Under the pieces are notes generated by a model, which did no database searches, was not told the origin of the DNA, and saw only the letters and a list, made by a program, of their open reading frames with translations. This document shows, one piece after another, positions 54,132 to 63,370 of a stretch of 64,000 nucleotides of DNA. Position numbers and translations under genes: made by a program. Location: contig JAAYJV010000130.1 in the NCBI GenBank assembly GCA_012522755.1, positions 1 to 64,000 on the forward strand, written 5' to 3'. This DNA comes from Candidatus Hydrogenedens sp. GTDB taxonomy: Bacteria; Hydrogenedentota; Hydrogenedentia; Hydrogenedentales; CAITNO01. Every line of letters starts with the position of its first letter. Within the stretch, counting starts at the first letter, position 1.

Positions 54132-56934
54132 GGTTCTCATCCTTATCCGAGTTGTCCGGTTCGTCCGGTTTATCCGCTTCATCCGGTGTGTCCGGTGTAT
54201 CCGCTTCGTCCGGCTCATCCGCTTCGTCCGGCTCATCCGCTTCGTCCGGCTCATCCGGTTCGTCAGGTATGTCGGGCAGGTCCATGAGTATATCTCTGGC
54301 TTTGCTGCCCAGATGCGGCCCGACTATACCTCTACGCTCCATCATATCAATCAACCGTGCAGCCCTAGTATACCCTACACGGAGCCTTCTTTGCACCATT
54401 GATATCGATGCCTGTTTCGTTTCGCATACCACACGGATGGCTTCGTCCAGAAGGGGATCCTCTTTTTCATCCAGATCCTGCAGTATACTCTTTGATTTCC
54501 CGTAATTTTCGATCTCATCACGGTATTGAGGGGGGGCCTGCCGTTTCAGATAGGCGATGAGTGCAGCCATTTCCTCGTCGCTTACGAAAGCACCTTGCAG
54601 GCGCATCTGCTGGAAGTGTCCTCCCTGAAAGAGCATGTCGCCTTTGCCGATAAGCCGCTCTGCGCCTATTTCGTCGAGAATACAGCGTGAATCCACCCGG
54701 GAGGAAACGCGGAAAGAGATGCGGGCCGGGAAATTGGCCTTGATGACACCGGTCAGCACGTCTACAGAAGGGCGTTGCGTGGCGATGATCAGGTGAATCC
54801 CTACAGCCCGGGCCAGCTGTGCCAGCCGGGCGATGGCATCCTCCACTTCCGCCCTGGCGAGCATCATCAGGTCAGCCAGCTCGTCAATGATACAGACGAT
54901 ATAGGGAAGTTTTCGAACCACCTGAAGCGAAGCGTTTTGTTCGTTGCCTTCGCCGCCGCTCATCTCAATTTCACCGTTTTCGACACTCTCATTGTAAACT
55001 TCAATGTTGCGAACCCGCAGGTCGGTGAAAAGACGATACCGTTCTTCCATCTCGGCAATAAGCCAGCCGAGTGCTCCGGCCGCCTTGTCACAAGCCGTCA
55101 CAACAGGCGTGATGAGATGGGGGATATCGTTGAAGATGGAAAGCTCCACCATTTTCGGGTCAATCAGTATCAATTGCAGGTCATCGGGAGTATGGCGATA
55201 GAGCATTCCGGCCAGTAATGATTTGATGCACACGGTTTTTCCGGCCCCTGTCGCACCGGCCACGAGAAGGTGGGGCATGGGTGCCAGATCAGCGATGACC
55301 ACCTCTCCGGCAACATCCTTGCCCAGAGCCATGGTCAGCGCATGACGGCCTTTTGCGAAAGAAGGATGTTCCAGCAGTTCACGGATAGCGACAGGATCCT
55401 GCTCTTCATTGGAAATTTCCACGCCTACCCGCTTTTTTCCCGGAATGGGCGCTTCCACACGAACCCCTCGTGCTTTCAGTGCCAGAGCGATATCGTCCAC
55501 GAGTGTTACGAAACGATTCACTTTGATGCCCGGCGCCGGTTCCAGTTCAAAGCGGGTGATTGTCGGTCCCCGGGTGATATCGGTAACGGTTGTTTCCAGG
55601 CCGAAGGTACGCAGAGTTTCTTCCAGCTGTCGTCCCATTTCACCCAGTTTCGTGCGAAGATTGGGAATCAGGCGGGTGCTGGCTTTGTTGAAAATATCCA
55701 GAGGCGGGGGCGTATATTTTGCAGGGTATTTGTAGTCTTCCGGAACTTCGTCATCCCCCACGTAACGGCGGCGCAAGACCGGGGCCGCTGGTTCCGGTGT
55801 TTGCTCTTTTTCGGGAGCGGGGGAGGCTGGCCTCGCAGGAACCGCAGGAGTCGAGGGTTTCTGCACCGCTTTCGCAGCAGCTTTGTCATCTGCGGAATCA
55901 GGCTCTTTTTCCATTCCGGGAATATCACTGAAAGGAGCCGGACTCTCCGCAGGCTTTTTCACGGAGTCTTCTTCAGAAGGTAATTCAGGCCGGGAAATGG
56001 GAAGAGGCTGGAGAGGAGGAGCTTCCGCTTCGGGTTGCCGCATCTCTTCCTTTGTTTCTCCTTCCTGAGGGAGATGGATTTCAGGGCCGGGAAAGACGTC
56101 GGCTCCTTCATTGCCCGTGTCAGGTTCTCCTTCCCTACGTGTGACTTGGGGGAGACAGGCTCTTTTCACACGGCTGAAAAAAGACTCTTTCTTTTTTTCA
56201 TCGGCCGGATTGAAGGCGGCTTCGGGCAGTTCAGAAGAAAGGGTATCAATGGGTTGCAAATCTTCTTCTGTAGGGGTTCCGGCTTTGGTGATACGGGTTT
56301 TGGAAGGATTCTGAAAAAACCAGATGAGCATGTGCCACAGTCGCAGAAGCAACCATAAAAATACTTTGCCTATGCCGACGATTCCCGCAAAAAAATAACC
56401 GAGCAAACTGGACATGGTCAAATCCACGCTGAGAAGCAGGCCCAGCAAGGCGGTAGCGAAACAGCCCAGAGATATCCACAGGACAGATATTTCATGCTGC
56501 CTGAGTGTTTCGGCGAGAAAGTTGCCCAGTGCGCCGCCTGCATGAGGGTTGGAAAAGCCCTTTTCAAACATTGTCTGACAGGCCAGTGAGGCCGAGGCCA
56601 GAAAAAGAATCACGCCCACGATACGGGTGACGATCCCTCCACGAAAACCACCGATGATTATTTTCAAGGCCCAGATAAAAAAGAGTCCGAAGAGAAGATA
56701 AGCCGCATCACCCAGAGAGATGGCAAGAATACCCGCAACCACGGCTCCCGGAGCTTTGCAGAAATTGGGTACTTCCATCATCCCCGCGAAATCCAGAGGA
56801 CGGCCGCCACTGTTCTCCACTTCATAACCATCGCTGACGACACTGAGAAATAAAAATGTGCCGACACTGAGAGATAGAAAAAACAAGATCCAACGGAACT
56901 GTGTTCCTGATCCTTTGTCTGCTTGCGTGCTCAC
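54121..56934 (-). CDS. ftsK: DNA translocase FtsK/SpoIIIE
   Basis: 937 aa. Four N-terminal membrane helices (about 12-210), a Pro/Glu-rich linker (about 230-400), the alpha/beta motor and gamma domains. Motor: GATGAGKTVCIKSLLAG (Walker A), LILIDPKMVELSIF, VCIIDELADLMM (Walker B) and ATQRPSVDVLTG. The gamma winged helix (SISMVQRRLRVGYTRAARLIDMME) is followed by a repeat tail of DEP/DEA triplets (about 890-930) absent from usual FtsK, encoded by a 9-bp tandem repeat at about 54135-54275. FtsK segregates chromosome ends at the septum and activates XerCD. Start ATG at 56934. Confidence 0.95.
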   Translation of the reverse strand: MSTQADKGSGTQFRWILFFLSLSVGTFLFLSVVSDGYEVENSGGRPLDFAGMMEVPNFCKAPGAVVAGILAISLGDAAYLLFGLFFIWALKIIIGGFRGGIVTRIVGVILFLASASLACQTMFEKGFSNPHAGGALGNFLAETLRQHEISVLWISLGCFATALLGLLLSVDLTMSSLLGYFFAGIVGIGKVFLWLLLRLWHMLIWFFQNPSKTRITKAGTPTEEDLQPIDTLSSELPEAAFNPADEKKKESFFSRVKRACLPQVTRREGEPDTGNEGADVFPGPEIHLPQEGETKEEMRQPEAEAPPLQPLPISRPELPSEEDSVKKPAESPAPFSDIPGMEKEPDSADDKAAAKAVQKPSTPAVPARPASPAPEKEQTPEPAAPVLRRRYVGDDEVPEDYKYPAKYTPPPLDIFNKASTRLIPNLRTKLGEMGRQLEETLRTFGLETTVTDITRGPTITRFELEPAPGIKVNRFVTLVDDIALALKARGVRVEAPIPGKKRVGVEISNEEQDPVAIRELLEHPSFAKGRHALTMALGKDVAGEVVIADLAPMPHLLVAGATGAGKTVCIKSLLAGMLYRHTPDDLQLILIDPKMVELSIFNDIPHLITPVVTACDKAAGALGWLIAEMEERYRLFTDLRVRNIEVYNESVENGEIEMSGGEGNEQNASLQVVRKLPYIVCIIDELADLMMLARAEVEDAIARLAQLARAVGIHLIIATQRPSVDVLTGVIKANFPARISFRVSSRVDSRCILDEIGAERLIGKGDMLFQGGHFQQMRLQGAFVSDEEMAALIAYLKRQAPPQYRDEIENYGKSKSILQDLDEKEDPLLDEAIRVVCETKQASISMVQRRLRVGYTRAARLIDMMERRGIVGPHLGSKARDILMDLPDIPDEPDEPDEADEPDEADEPDEADTPDTPDEADKPDEPDNSDKDENHEG
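54135..54275. repeat. 9-bp tandem repeats inside the ftsK 3' end
   Basis: The units TCCGGCTCA and TCCGCTTCG alternate, with variants TCCGGTTCG, TCCGGTTTA and TCCGGTGTA, for about 13-15 units. In frame on the minus strand they give DEP/DEA triplets. Intergenic arrays of the same period and a GGA/TCC core lie at 57061-57110, 57610-57660 and 57704-57741. Confidence 0.9.
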
Positions 56935-58094
56935 GAAAATCCAAGCTCCCTTTTGTTAGCGACCCTGAATTCATTTTAACAGAAGCTTTTTGAAATTTCA
57001 ACCAAATGTTGTGCTTTTTTGGGAGATCATCACTATATATAGGTGATGGAGCGATTTCTTTTCTTGGATCAAGTGGATCAAGTGAACCAAGTGGACAGAG
57101 CGGGCGTGTTAAGCCTGCAGATCCTTTTTGTGTCCATTTACTTTTTCCGTGTGTGACCTGATTCGCCTGGTTAAACAGGTATTCCATTTCTCCGAGATAC
57201 TGCCCGTCAACTGTCATCATGTTTTCGAGGAAGATTGTGTTGTTGACTCTGCAAGCCATATACTTTCAAAATATTGTGAGATTCTCGATTCGGCAAGCTG
57301 TCTTCTGACAATCACGAACAAATAATGACTTGGGAAAGCTTAAAAGCCGTTGAGATTCACTCCTGGGAACGCCAATTTCCACATTGGCAGACAGCGTATT
57401 ATGACCTGGAGAAATTATAAATCTGATCGCGGCATGATATCTCTTTTTTCTCAAAACAAATCCATTGCCGGAAAGTACTTGAGGTCAAAGCATCATCCAC
57501 AGAATTACACAACATACAATTCTATCTCTTGGGAGAACAAAAAGGCTGAAAACCGGGACGGCGGTAGGGTATGTCTTGGGGTAAATAAGAGACTTGAAGG
57601 GATCAGACGTCTCTGGGGAGTCGGACGGATCGGTCGGATCAGTCGGATCGGACGGATGTGGGAGGGGCGGGGGTCTGTTTTGGGGCATTGCTGCGGGGTC
57701 AGTGGACCAAGCGGACAGAGTAGACAAAGTGGACGTGTTAAGACTACAGGTCTTTTTATGCCCATTAAACTTTTTCCGTATCTTTCCGTGCCTCTGTGGT
57801 GAAAAAAGAAATGATACTTTGGTTGCGGCTGTGCAGCTCTGCGTCTTTATGGTGAAAAGCAAAGGCAAGAGAACTCCGGGAGCTGCAGCGGCTGCTATGA
57901 TCAGCCCATCGAGCAGTCTTTGAGAATCCTTTGAATCGCTGGAAAATACCTGAGCTCTTCTTTGAATCATAAATTGCTGTTTGAGCGCAAATTCGTCGGA
58001 GTGGCATTTTCTTGAAAAAAGTATGCGGGAAGGGTAGACTTTACAGAGTGTTATGATTTGCAACGAAGCATAAATTCAATGGGAGAAAGTTCAC
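56935..58094. repeat. 1160-bp repeat-rich intergenic region
   Basis: Holds, in order: a 9-bp array (TGGATCAAG x2, TGAACCAAG, TGGACAGAG; 57061-57105), the second composite repeat (57060-57389, including the CCAATTTCCACATTGG motif at 57363-57389), another 9-bp array (TCGGACGGA, TCGGTCGGA, TCAGTCGGA, TCGGACGGA; 57615-57655) and a third (GTGGACCAA, GCGGACAGA, GTAGACAAA; 57706-57740), which is followed by GTGTTAAGACTACAG. No gene is supported. Confidence 0.85.
58012..58040 (+). promoter_or_regulatory. Sigma-70 promoter of the MFS gene
   Basis: TTGAAA (58012-58017), 17 bases, TAGACT (58035-58040); same -10 as the promoter at 23284. It lies 55 bases before the start codon. Confidence 0.75.
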
Positions 58095-59408
58095 ATGAAT
58101 ACAGCTACAAAAGTCAAACTGAGTGTCATGATGTTCCTGGAGTTCTTTATCTGGGGCGCCTGGTGCGTAACCCTGGGAACCTATCTGGGTCAGACACTCG
58201 AATTTACGGGCGGTCAGATCGGCAATGCTTTCCTGACCATGGCCATTGCCTCCGTCATTTCACCCATTTTTGTGGGTATGGTGGCGGACAAGTTCTTCCC
58301 TGCTGAAAAGCTCATGGCCGTACTTCATCTGGTCGGTGCCGTGCTGATGTATTCAGCCAGTATTGTCACCACACCGGGTGTCTTTTTCTGGGTTCTTCTC
58401 GGCTACACCCTTTGTTATATGCCCACTCTGGCGCTGTGCAATACCATTGCCTTCAATCAGATGAAAGATTCCGAAAAGGAATTCCCACTCATCCGTGCCA
58501 TTGGTACCAGTGGCTGGATCGTGGTGGGTCTGCTTATCGGTTATGGTTTGAAATCGACCTTTAAAGACATTGAAGCTTCCAAGATTCCGCTGTTGATTGC
58601 TGCGGGCTCCTCACTGGTCATGGGTATTTATTCCTTTTTCCTGCCCAATACGCCTCCTCAAGGCAAAGGCAAAAAAGTCACTCTGGGCGATATCTTCGGC
58701 ATCGAAGCCTGGGGCCTGTTGAAAGACGGTTATTTCCTCGTCTTTGTCATCGCTTCTCTCTTTGTAAGCGCCACCACTTCTTTCTATATCAACTTTGCCA
58801 ATCCTTTCTTCAATGATATGGCCCTTCCTTATCCGGCAGCGCTCATGACGAGTGGTCAAATTTCTGAGTTCCTGTTCACCGCTCTTCTGGGCTTTTTCTT
58901 TGCCACCATCGGCGTCAAGTGGATGCTCAGCCTGGGCATGCTTTCCTGGGGTCTGCGCTATATCCTGATGATGAGCGGTGGCGGTCCCGCGTATTCCGTT
59001 TGGATTCTCGCCATTATCATTCATGGTATCTGTTACGGCTTCTTCTTCACAGCTGGTCAGGTCTATGTGGGTAAAGTGGCACCCAAATCCATTCAGGCCA
59101 GTGCCCAGGGCTTGATAGCGCTCATTACTTTCGGGCTGGGTCAGGGGCTGGGTTCCATCCTCTCCGGTCGTATTGTGCAGCACTACACAAAAGAGTTGAC
59201 ACTTTTTGTAGATGGAGAAAATATAGGAGAATCAATCATTCAGAACATAACTTCGTGGCCTGAAGTCTGGATGGTTCCCGCCGTCGTCTCCATTGTTGCA
59301 GGTGTCCTCTTCGCCATTTTCTTCAAGGAAAAACCTATGATGGAAGAAGAGGATGCAGAGCCCGTGGAGGAAGCGCAAGAAGCGGTTCCTGAAGCATTGG
59401 AAGCCTGA
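58095..59408 (+). CDS. MFS transporter, nucleoside:H+ symporter (NupG)-like
   Basis: 437 aa with 12 predicted membrane helices, beginning LSVMMFLEFFIWGAWCVTLGTYL, which is close to the NupG/XapB pattern. IAFNQMKDSEKEFPLIRAIGTSGWIV is also typical. It ends in an acidic cytosolic tail (EEDAEPVEEAQEAVPEALEA). Probable uptake of nucleosides or a related sugar compound. Start ATG 58095 with GGGAGAAAG upstream. Confidence 0.87.
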   Translation: MNTATKVKLSVMMFLEFFIWGAWCVTLGTYLGQTLEFTGGQIGNAFLTMAIASVISPIFVGMVADKFFPAEKLMAVLHLVGAVLMYSASIVTTPGVFFWVLLGYTLCYMPTLALCNTIAFNQMKDSEKEFPLIRAIGTSGWIVVGLLIGYGLKSTFKDIEASKIPLLIAAGSSLVMGIYSFFLPNTPPQGKGKKVTLGDIFGIEAWGLLKDGYFLVFVIASLFVSATTSFYINFANPFFNDMALPYPAALMTSGQISEFLFTALLGFFFATIGVKWMLSLGMLSWGLRYILMMSGGGPAYSVWILAIIIHGICYGFFFTAGQVYVGKVAPKSIQASAQGLIALITFGLGQGLGSILSGRIVQHYTKELTLFVDGENIGESIIQNITSWPEVWMVPAVVSIVAGVLFAIFFKEKPMMEEEDAEPVEEAQEAVPEALEA

Positions 59409-59469
59409 TTGTTTCTTTGTATATTTCCTCACGGGAAGTGATGCGCTTTTATAGTTGTTAAGTATACAG

Positions 59470-59514
59470 AGCCTGGCTGTCCGAGGGAGGGCGGTCCTTG
59501 TCGGCAGCCAGGCT
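59470..59514 (+). terminator. Possible terminator after the MFS gene
   Basis: The stem AGCCTGGCTG / CAGCCAGGCT encloses a 25-base loop; only a weak T-run (TTTCCTGT) follows, so it may depend on Rho. Confidence 0.5.
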
Positions 59515-59601
59515 TTCCTGTGTGTGCTGAAGAATCCGGGATAGCCTGCGTTTCGCTTTTTTGACAGGATGTCACCACCGGTAAAAAGTAAGGAGAAAAT
59601 T

Positions 59602-60585
59602 ATGCAGTTGCCGGGTTTTTGCCAAAAGGGATGTTTTTTTGTGCTCCTTTGTCTGTTGACTGTTTTTTTCAGCAGTCAATTGATGGGAGCTGAAAGCAAA
59701 GAAGCGCCTGATCCGGTCAAAAAGGCCACAGCGAAAAATCCGAGCTATCTCCCAATACGTCTGATAGGAGGGGTTCCCGAGGTGCTCCCCATTCCCGGTG
59801 ACGCTCGCCCTTATGCAGAAAGCAGATTTGCTGAAGAGATCGATAGGGCACTGGCTTTCATGATTTTCAAATACCGTGATCCGGGACGGTGGTTCTGGCT
59901 TGTTCTTCTTGATTACATGCAGCGGCAATATGATCTGCCTGAACGGTACAAACTGAAATACAATGAGTCAGCCAAAGTGATTGCAGAGGATCAAGAAATG
60001 CGGGATCTTCTTTTGAGAATTGCAGATCCTGAGTATCTCATTCCATTGGAACAGATTGAAGAAGCGCCCAAAGACATGTACTTTCTGGCACGTTGCGTGT
60101 ACTGTTGCGAGTATCCCATAGATGACGACTTTGTGGGCGATATGGTGACTTGTCTCGAAAAAGAAGAAGAAGTGATTCTGAGCCCCTTTGCATTGAGTGC
60201 CTTGATGCTCCGGCAGAACCAATGCATCGCCAATACACACAATCAAATGATATTACGGAGTACTGTGGGGGTTCGTTATCGCAATATAATTCAGGAAAGA
60301 GGAGTTTTTGACAGCTTTTTCGCTGAGGCACTGGCCATGCTGCCGCTTCTCGGCTATAGCGATATGATTGATGAAAACACACTTTCTGAAGCAGTGTCCT
60401 GTCAGAATGAAGATGGTGGCTGGCCTGCTCTGTTCAAGGAGGGGACAGCTCGTGCAAGTGCACCGGCACCCACTATTTACATGCTCTGGGCCATGCTCCA
60501 GGACGCTTTGCCCGATGTGGAAGAAGTGAAGCTTGTTCCTGTCCGGCCTGAGCCTGCGAGTAAACAAACAAAAATGCGACCCTGA
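59602..60585 (+). CDS. Exported protein with QxDGGW-like motif (terpenoid-cyclase/prenyltransferase-type fold)
   Basis: 327 aa. Signal peptide (GCFFVLLCLLTVFFSSQLMGA), then an all-helical region ending in SEAVSCQNEDGGWPALF, a single copy of the QxxDGGW motif typical of alpha/alpha-barrel repeats in squalene cyclases and related lyases. The catalytic DDxTA-type acid motif was not found, so enzymatic activity is unlikely. Good ribosome site (AAGGAG, 6 bases) before ATG 59602. 13 bases separate it from the next gene. Confidence 0.7.
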   Translation: MQLPGFCQKGCFFVLLCLLTVFFSSQLMGAESKEAPDPVKKATAKNPSYLPIRLIGGVPEVLPIPGDARPYAESRFAEEIDRALAFMIFKYRDPGRWFWLVLLDYMQRQYDLPERYKLKYNESAKVIAEDQEMRDLLLRIADPEYLIPLEQIEEAPKDMYFLARCVYCCEYPIDDDFVGDMVTCLEKEEEVILSPFALSALMLRQNQCIANTHNQMILRSTVGVRYRNIIQERGVFDSFFAEALAMLPLLGYSDMIDENTLSEAVSCQNEDGGWPALFKEGTARASAPAPTIYMLWAMLQDALPDVEEVKLVPVRPEPASKQTKMRP

Positions 60586-60598
60586 TTGGAAGGCCGGG

Positions 60599-60943
60599 AT
60601 GGCGGATTATTTTTGCCGGAAATGTGGCTCTCCCTGGGAGAGCGATCGATCACAGCCGAGCTTCAAGGAATACTGTCTCAAATGCAGTGCCTGGTTGCAC
60701 AGCTGTCTGCATTGCCGCTTTCATCGAAAAACAGCACCGAACCAGTGTGAAATTCCGGGTACGGAGGCTGTACGCGACAGAGAAGGCTTGAATTATTGTG
60801 AAGACTTTGAGTTTCTTGCCGGTCATGCGGAAATAAAAGACCTGGAGAAACAGGAGGAAGCCCGTAAAAAGCTCGCGGCCCTTTTTCAGGAAGAGGACGA
60901 GGAGCCTCCGGCTGTTTCCTTTGACGACCTCTTTCCTCAGTAA
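60599..60943 (+). CDS. Small zinc-ribbon protein
   Basis: 114 aa. Four Cys pairs or singles set in a known pattern: YFCRKCG, EYCLKCSAWLHSCLHC and later CEIPGTE, YCEDFEF. Metal binding is likely. The C-terminal half is charged and helical (KDLEKQEEARKKLAALFQEE). I recall similar orphan proteins in delta-proteobacteria and PVC bacteria, with no known function. Start ATG at 60599, close behind the QxDGGW gene. Confidence 0.75.
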   Translation: MADYFCRKCGSPWESDRSQPSFKEYCLKCSAWLHSCLHCRFHRKTAPNQCEIPGTEAVRDREGLNYCEDFEFLAGHAEIKDLEKQEEARKKLAALFQEEDEEPPAVSFDDLFPQ

Positions 60944-60997
60944 ATTTTTTGCTGGCCTGAAGAAAGGAAGCGAAAAAGGTACTGACTTTTATTTTTG

Positions 60998-61006
60998 TGG
61001 TATAAT
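60998..61006 (+). promoter_or_regulatory. Extended -10 promoter of the orphan pseudopilin
   Basis: TGGTATAAT matches the extended -10 consensus TGnTATAAT, with no good -35; 41 bases before the start codon. Confidence 0.5.
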
Positions 61007-61046
61007 TTCCGTAGTGATCGGGAAGACCCCCTCAGAGGAGAAAATA

Positions 61047-61997
61047 ATGAATTTTGTCAATAAAAAAGGTTTTACTCTCATTGAACTGCTGACCGTGATC
61101 GCTATTATTGCGATCCTGGCCGGGCTGACCATGACCGTGGGACCGCGCATGATTGAGCGGGCCAAATTGCGCCGCCTCGACAGTGCCTTGAGAGAAGTGG
61201 CTACGGCACTTACGGCCTACTATGTGGATCATGCAAGCTACCCGCCGGCCTATGGATATGTGAATTTTGAGAAGCGTGACAGTGAGCCTCCGGCTGATCC
61301 CTCCCTGGATCCCGGCTTTTACAATTTGCAACCCTATATGTTTCGCATGAAATACCATGGCAATACGTATCTGTATGACGAGTTTTCCGCTTCCTATGAC
61401 ACGGATAATGATGGCCGCCTGAGCCTGCTGGAATACTCGCCCATTGGTGTGCGTCAGCCTACAGGGGCCTTTCAGATGGATTTTTCGATGCCCCGCTATG
61501 AAGGCAATGTCACACCGGAATTCAATCCTGAAGTGACGCGCCAGCTTGAAGCGGATCGTCGCCCCTTCATTTATATTCCAGTAAACTTGCAACAGTTCAG
61601 CCGGGCGCAGCGTTATTGGCTGAACCATGGCGATGCCTTCGCCAGTCGCTGGGATCCCAGTGATGCGGATTTCCCCAAGATCACCTTCCCGCCGAAAAAC
61701 TATGATGCCTTTGTTCTCATCAGTGTCGGGCCCGCTGCGAACTCTTTCGGATTGCTCCCCGACCCCATCGGCGTGGAACCGTCCCGCGATGTTTATCATA
61801 TTACAGCGCTGCGCGCTTATTACATGGCGACCCGTGATCTGAACGCCAACGGTCAGCTGGACTTTGACTTCCGTGCGCGAACACAGCAGCAGGAAGCGGG
61901 ATTGACCTACAATCTGGGCAGCCATGGAATGAACAATGAATTGCCCTCGGCCACCATGCCCAACGGTCATGGTCCCTATATCTATGTAAGCAAATAA
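61047..61997 (+). CDS. Orphan prepilin-type N-terminal methylation protein
   Basis: 316 aa. A short leader and a textbook class III signal, KKGFTLIELLTVIAIIAILAG, then a long beta-rich domain (about 60-316) much larger than GspG. SYPPAYGYV, SPIGVRQPTGAFQMDF and an EF-hand-like DTDNDGRLSLLEY (about 130-142) are visible. The end GLTYNLGSHGMNNELP recalls PVC-type pseudopilins. The signal would be processed by the same prepilin peptidase as the gsp pseudopilins. ATG 61047 with GAGGAG upstream; a frame open to 60921 has no support. Confidence 0.85.
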   Translation: MNFVNKKGFTLIELLTVIAIIAILAGLTMTVGPRMIERAKLRRLDSALREVATALTAYYVDHASYPPAYGYVNFEKRDSEPPADPSLDPGFYNLQPYMFRMKYHGNTYLYDEFSASYDTDNDGRLSLLEYSPIGVRQPTGAFQMDFSMPRYEGNVTPEFNPEVTRQLEADRRPFIYIPVNLQQFSRAQRYWLNHGDAFASRWDPSDADFPKITFPPKNYDAFVLISVGPAANSFGLLPDPIGVEPSRDVYHITALRAYYMATRDLNANGQLDFDFRARTQQQEAGLTYNLGSHGMNNELPSATMPNGHGPYIYVSK

Positions 61998-62063
61998 GTG
62001 GGCGACCTGCTCCCGCATCCTGATGCGGAGCCGGTCGAGGCACACGAAGGAATGACGTGAACG

Positions 62064-62105
62064 AATGCCCGTGAGTGCGAGTCACTCATGGGCATTCACT
62101 TTTCT
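62064..62105. terminator. Bidirectional terminator
   Basis: The stem AATGCCCGTGAGTG / CACTCATGGGCATT (one mismatch) with a short loop lies between the convergent pseudopilin and nucleotidyltransferase genes; TTTTC follows on the plus strand. Confidence 0.75.
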
Positions 62106-62115
62106 GAAGACCGCA

Positions 62116-63312
62116 CTATTCCGTCAGGTCTTTCCGGATCACGCAGCCCGGAAGAGTATGAAGTCCCGGCCAGATTTTGCGTCCGGGATAGAAGGAACTG
62201 TGGATTCCCGTCTGAACACCGTCGCCCATCATAGCGCCCAGGCGTACCCGCCCTGTATCCAGCAGCACACCGCCCACAAGCGTCTTGATCGTTCCTTTGT
62301 CATGACGTGTATTGGCCGTGGTGGTGCCCGCACCCAGATTGCAGCCCTCACCGATCACACTGTCGCCGATATAATTTCTGTGTGCCGCAAAAACACCGTC
62401 CATGACTACAGAGGCTTTTATTTCCGTACCCTGACCGATGAGACAATCGCGTCCGATGGTGGTATAGGGGCGAATCCAGCAGTTGGGTCCCAGCACACTG
62501 TTATCACCGATATAAGCCGGGCCATCAATGACAACACCCGGTCGGATGACACAGCCTGCGCCGATATGCACCTTTCCGTTGATCACGGCGAGAGGGCTGA
62601 TTTCGCCTTCCTGTTTTTCTTCCAGAAAGTGTTCCAGCCAATAGCTGTTCGCTTCCAGCAAATGCCAGGGATAGCCGATGGACAGATAGTAGCCCCGGGT
62701 ATGGATCACATGAAAATCAGCTTCCACGGCTGTTGCATGAACCGCATCGGTCAGCTCTATTTCGCCTCGGGGGGAAGGAGCCACTTTTTCCAGAAGGGCA
62801 AATATATCCGGTGTAAAGGAGTAGGCGCCGATATTGGCAAGATTCGAACGGGGCTTTTCCGGTTTTTCAATGAGGCTCAATACCCGGTTATCTGCATCAA
62901 TATCAAAAATACCGAAACGCTCCGGATCATCCACTTCCCGGGCCAGAGCCGCATTGGGTCGCGCAGCCAGCAGTTGCAGGTCAGCCGGGTCATAGAGGTC
63001 ATCGCCATTAAGTACCAGAAAATCTCCCGTGACTGCTTCAGCGGTCTGCAATACCGCGTGGCCCGTGCCCCGCTGTTCTTTCTGCTCCACATAGCGCAGG
63101 CCCATGGAGCCGAATTGCGTGCCGAAGTGCTCCCGGATCATGTCTCCCAAAAAACCCACGATGATAATCACTTCATCGACGGAAGCTTCCAGCGAGTTCA
63201 GCTGATGCTCCAGAAGGGCTTTGCCCATGACAGGCAGCAAGGGTTTCGGACGGGTGAGAGTCAGGGGCCAGGTACGGGTCGATTTTCCCGCGGCCATGAT
63301 AACAGCCTGCAT
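62116..63312 (-). CDS. Sugar-1-phosphate nucleotidyltransferase with left-handed beta-helix
   Basis: 398 aa. The N-terminal nucleotidyltransferase begins VIMAAGKSTRTWPLTLTRPK (GKSTR instead of GxGTR) and has LVLNGDDLYD. The C-terminal hexapeptide repeats (VIDGPAYIGDNSVLGPNCWI, IGRDCLIGQGTEIKASVVMD) form a left-handed beta-helix, as in GlmU-like and other two-domain sugar nucleotidyltransferases. Makes an NDP-sugar for surface polysaccharide or cell wall. Which sugar is not clear. Confidence 0.87.
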   Translation of the reverse strand: MQAVIMAAGKSTRTWPLTLTRPKPLLPVMGKALLEHQLNSLEASVDEVIIIVGFLGDMIREHFGTQFGSMGLRYVEQKEQRGTGHAVLQTAEAVTGDFLVLNGDDLYDPADLQLLAARPNAALAREVDDPERFGIFDIDADNRVLSLIEKPEKPRSNLANIGAYSFTPDIFALLEKVAPSPRGEIELTDAVHATAVEADFHVIHTRGYYLSIGYPWHLLEANSYWLEHFLEEKQEGEISPLAVINGKVHIGAGCVIRPGVVIDGPAYIGDNSVLGPNCWIRPYTTIGRDCLIGQGTEIKASVVMDGVFAAHRNYIGDSVIGEGCNLGAGTTTANTRHDKGTIKTLVGGVLLDTGRVRLGAMMGDGVQTGIHSSFYPGRKIWPGLHTLPGCVIRKDLTE

Positions 63313-63370
63313 GATAAGCTCTTTCCTCCCTATGGGGTCAGTGTGTATTCAGTTGTATTTTCAGGGAAAC

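Noticed and set aside
54132-54254. N-terminal extension (MSRTKRMSRTKR...) of the RodZ-like gene
   Set aside because: It is the out-of-frame reading of the 9-bp repeats in ftsK.
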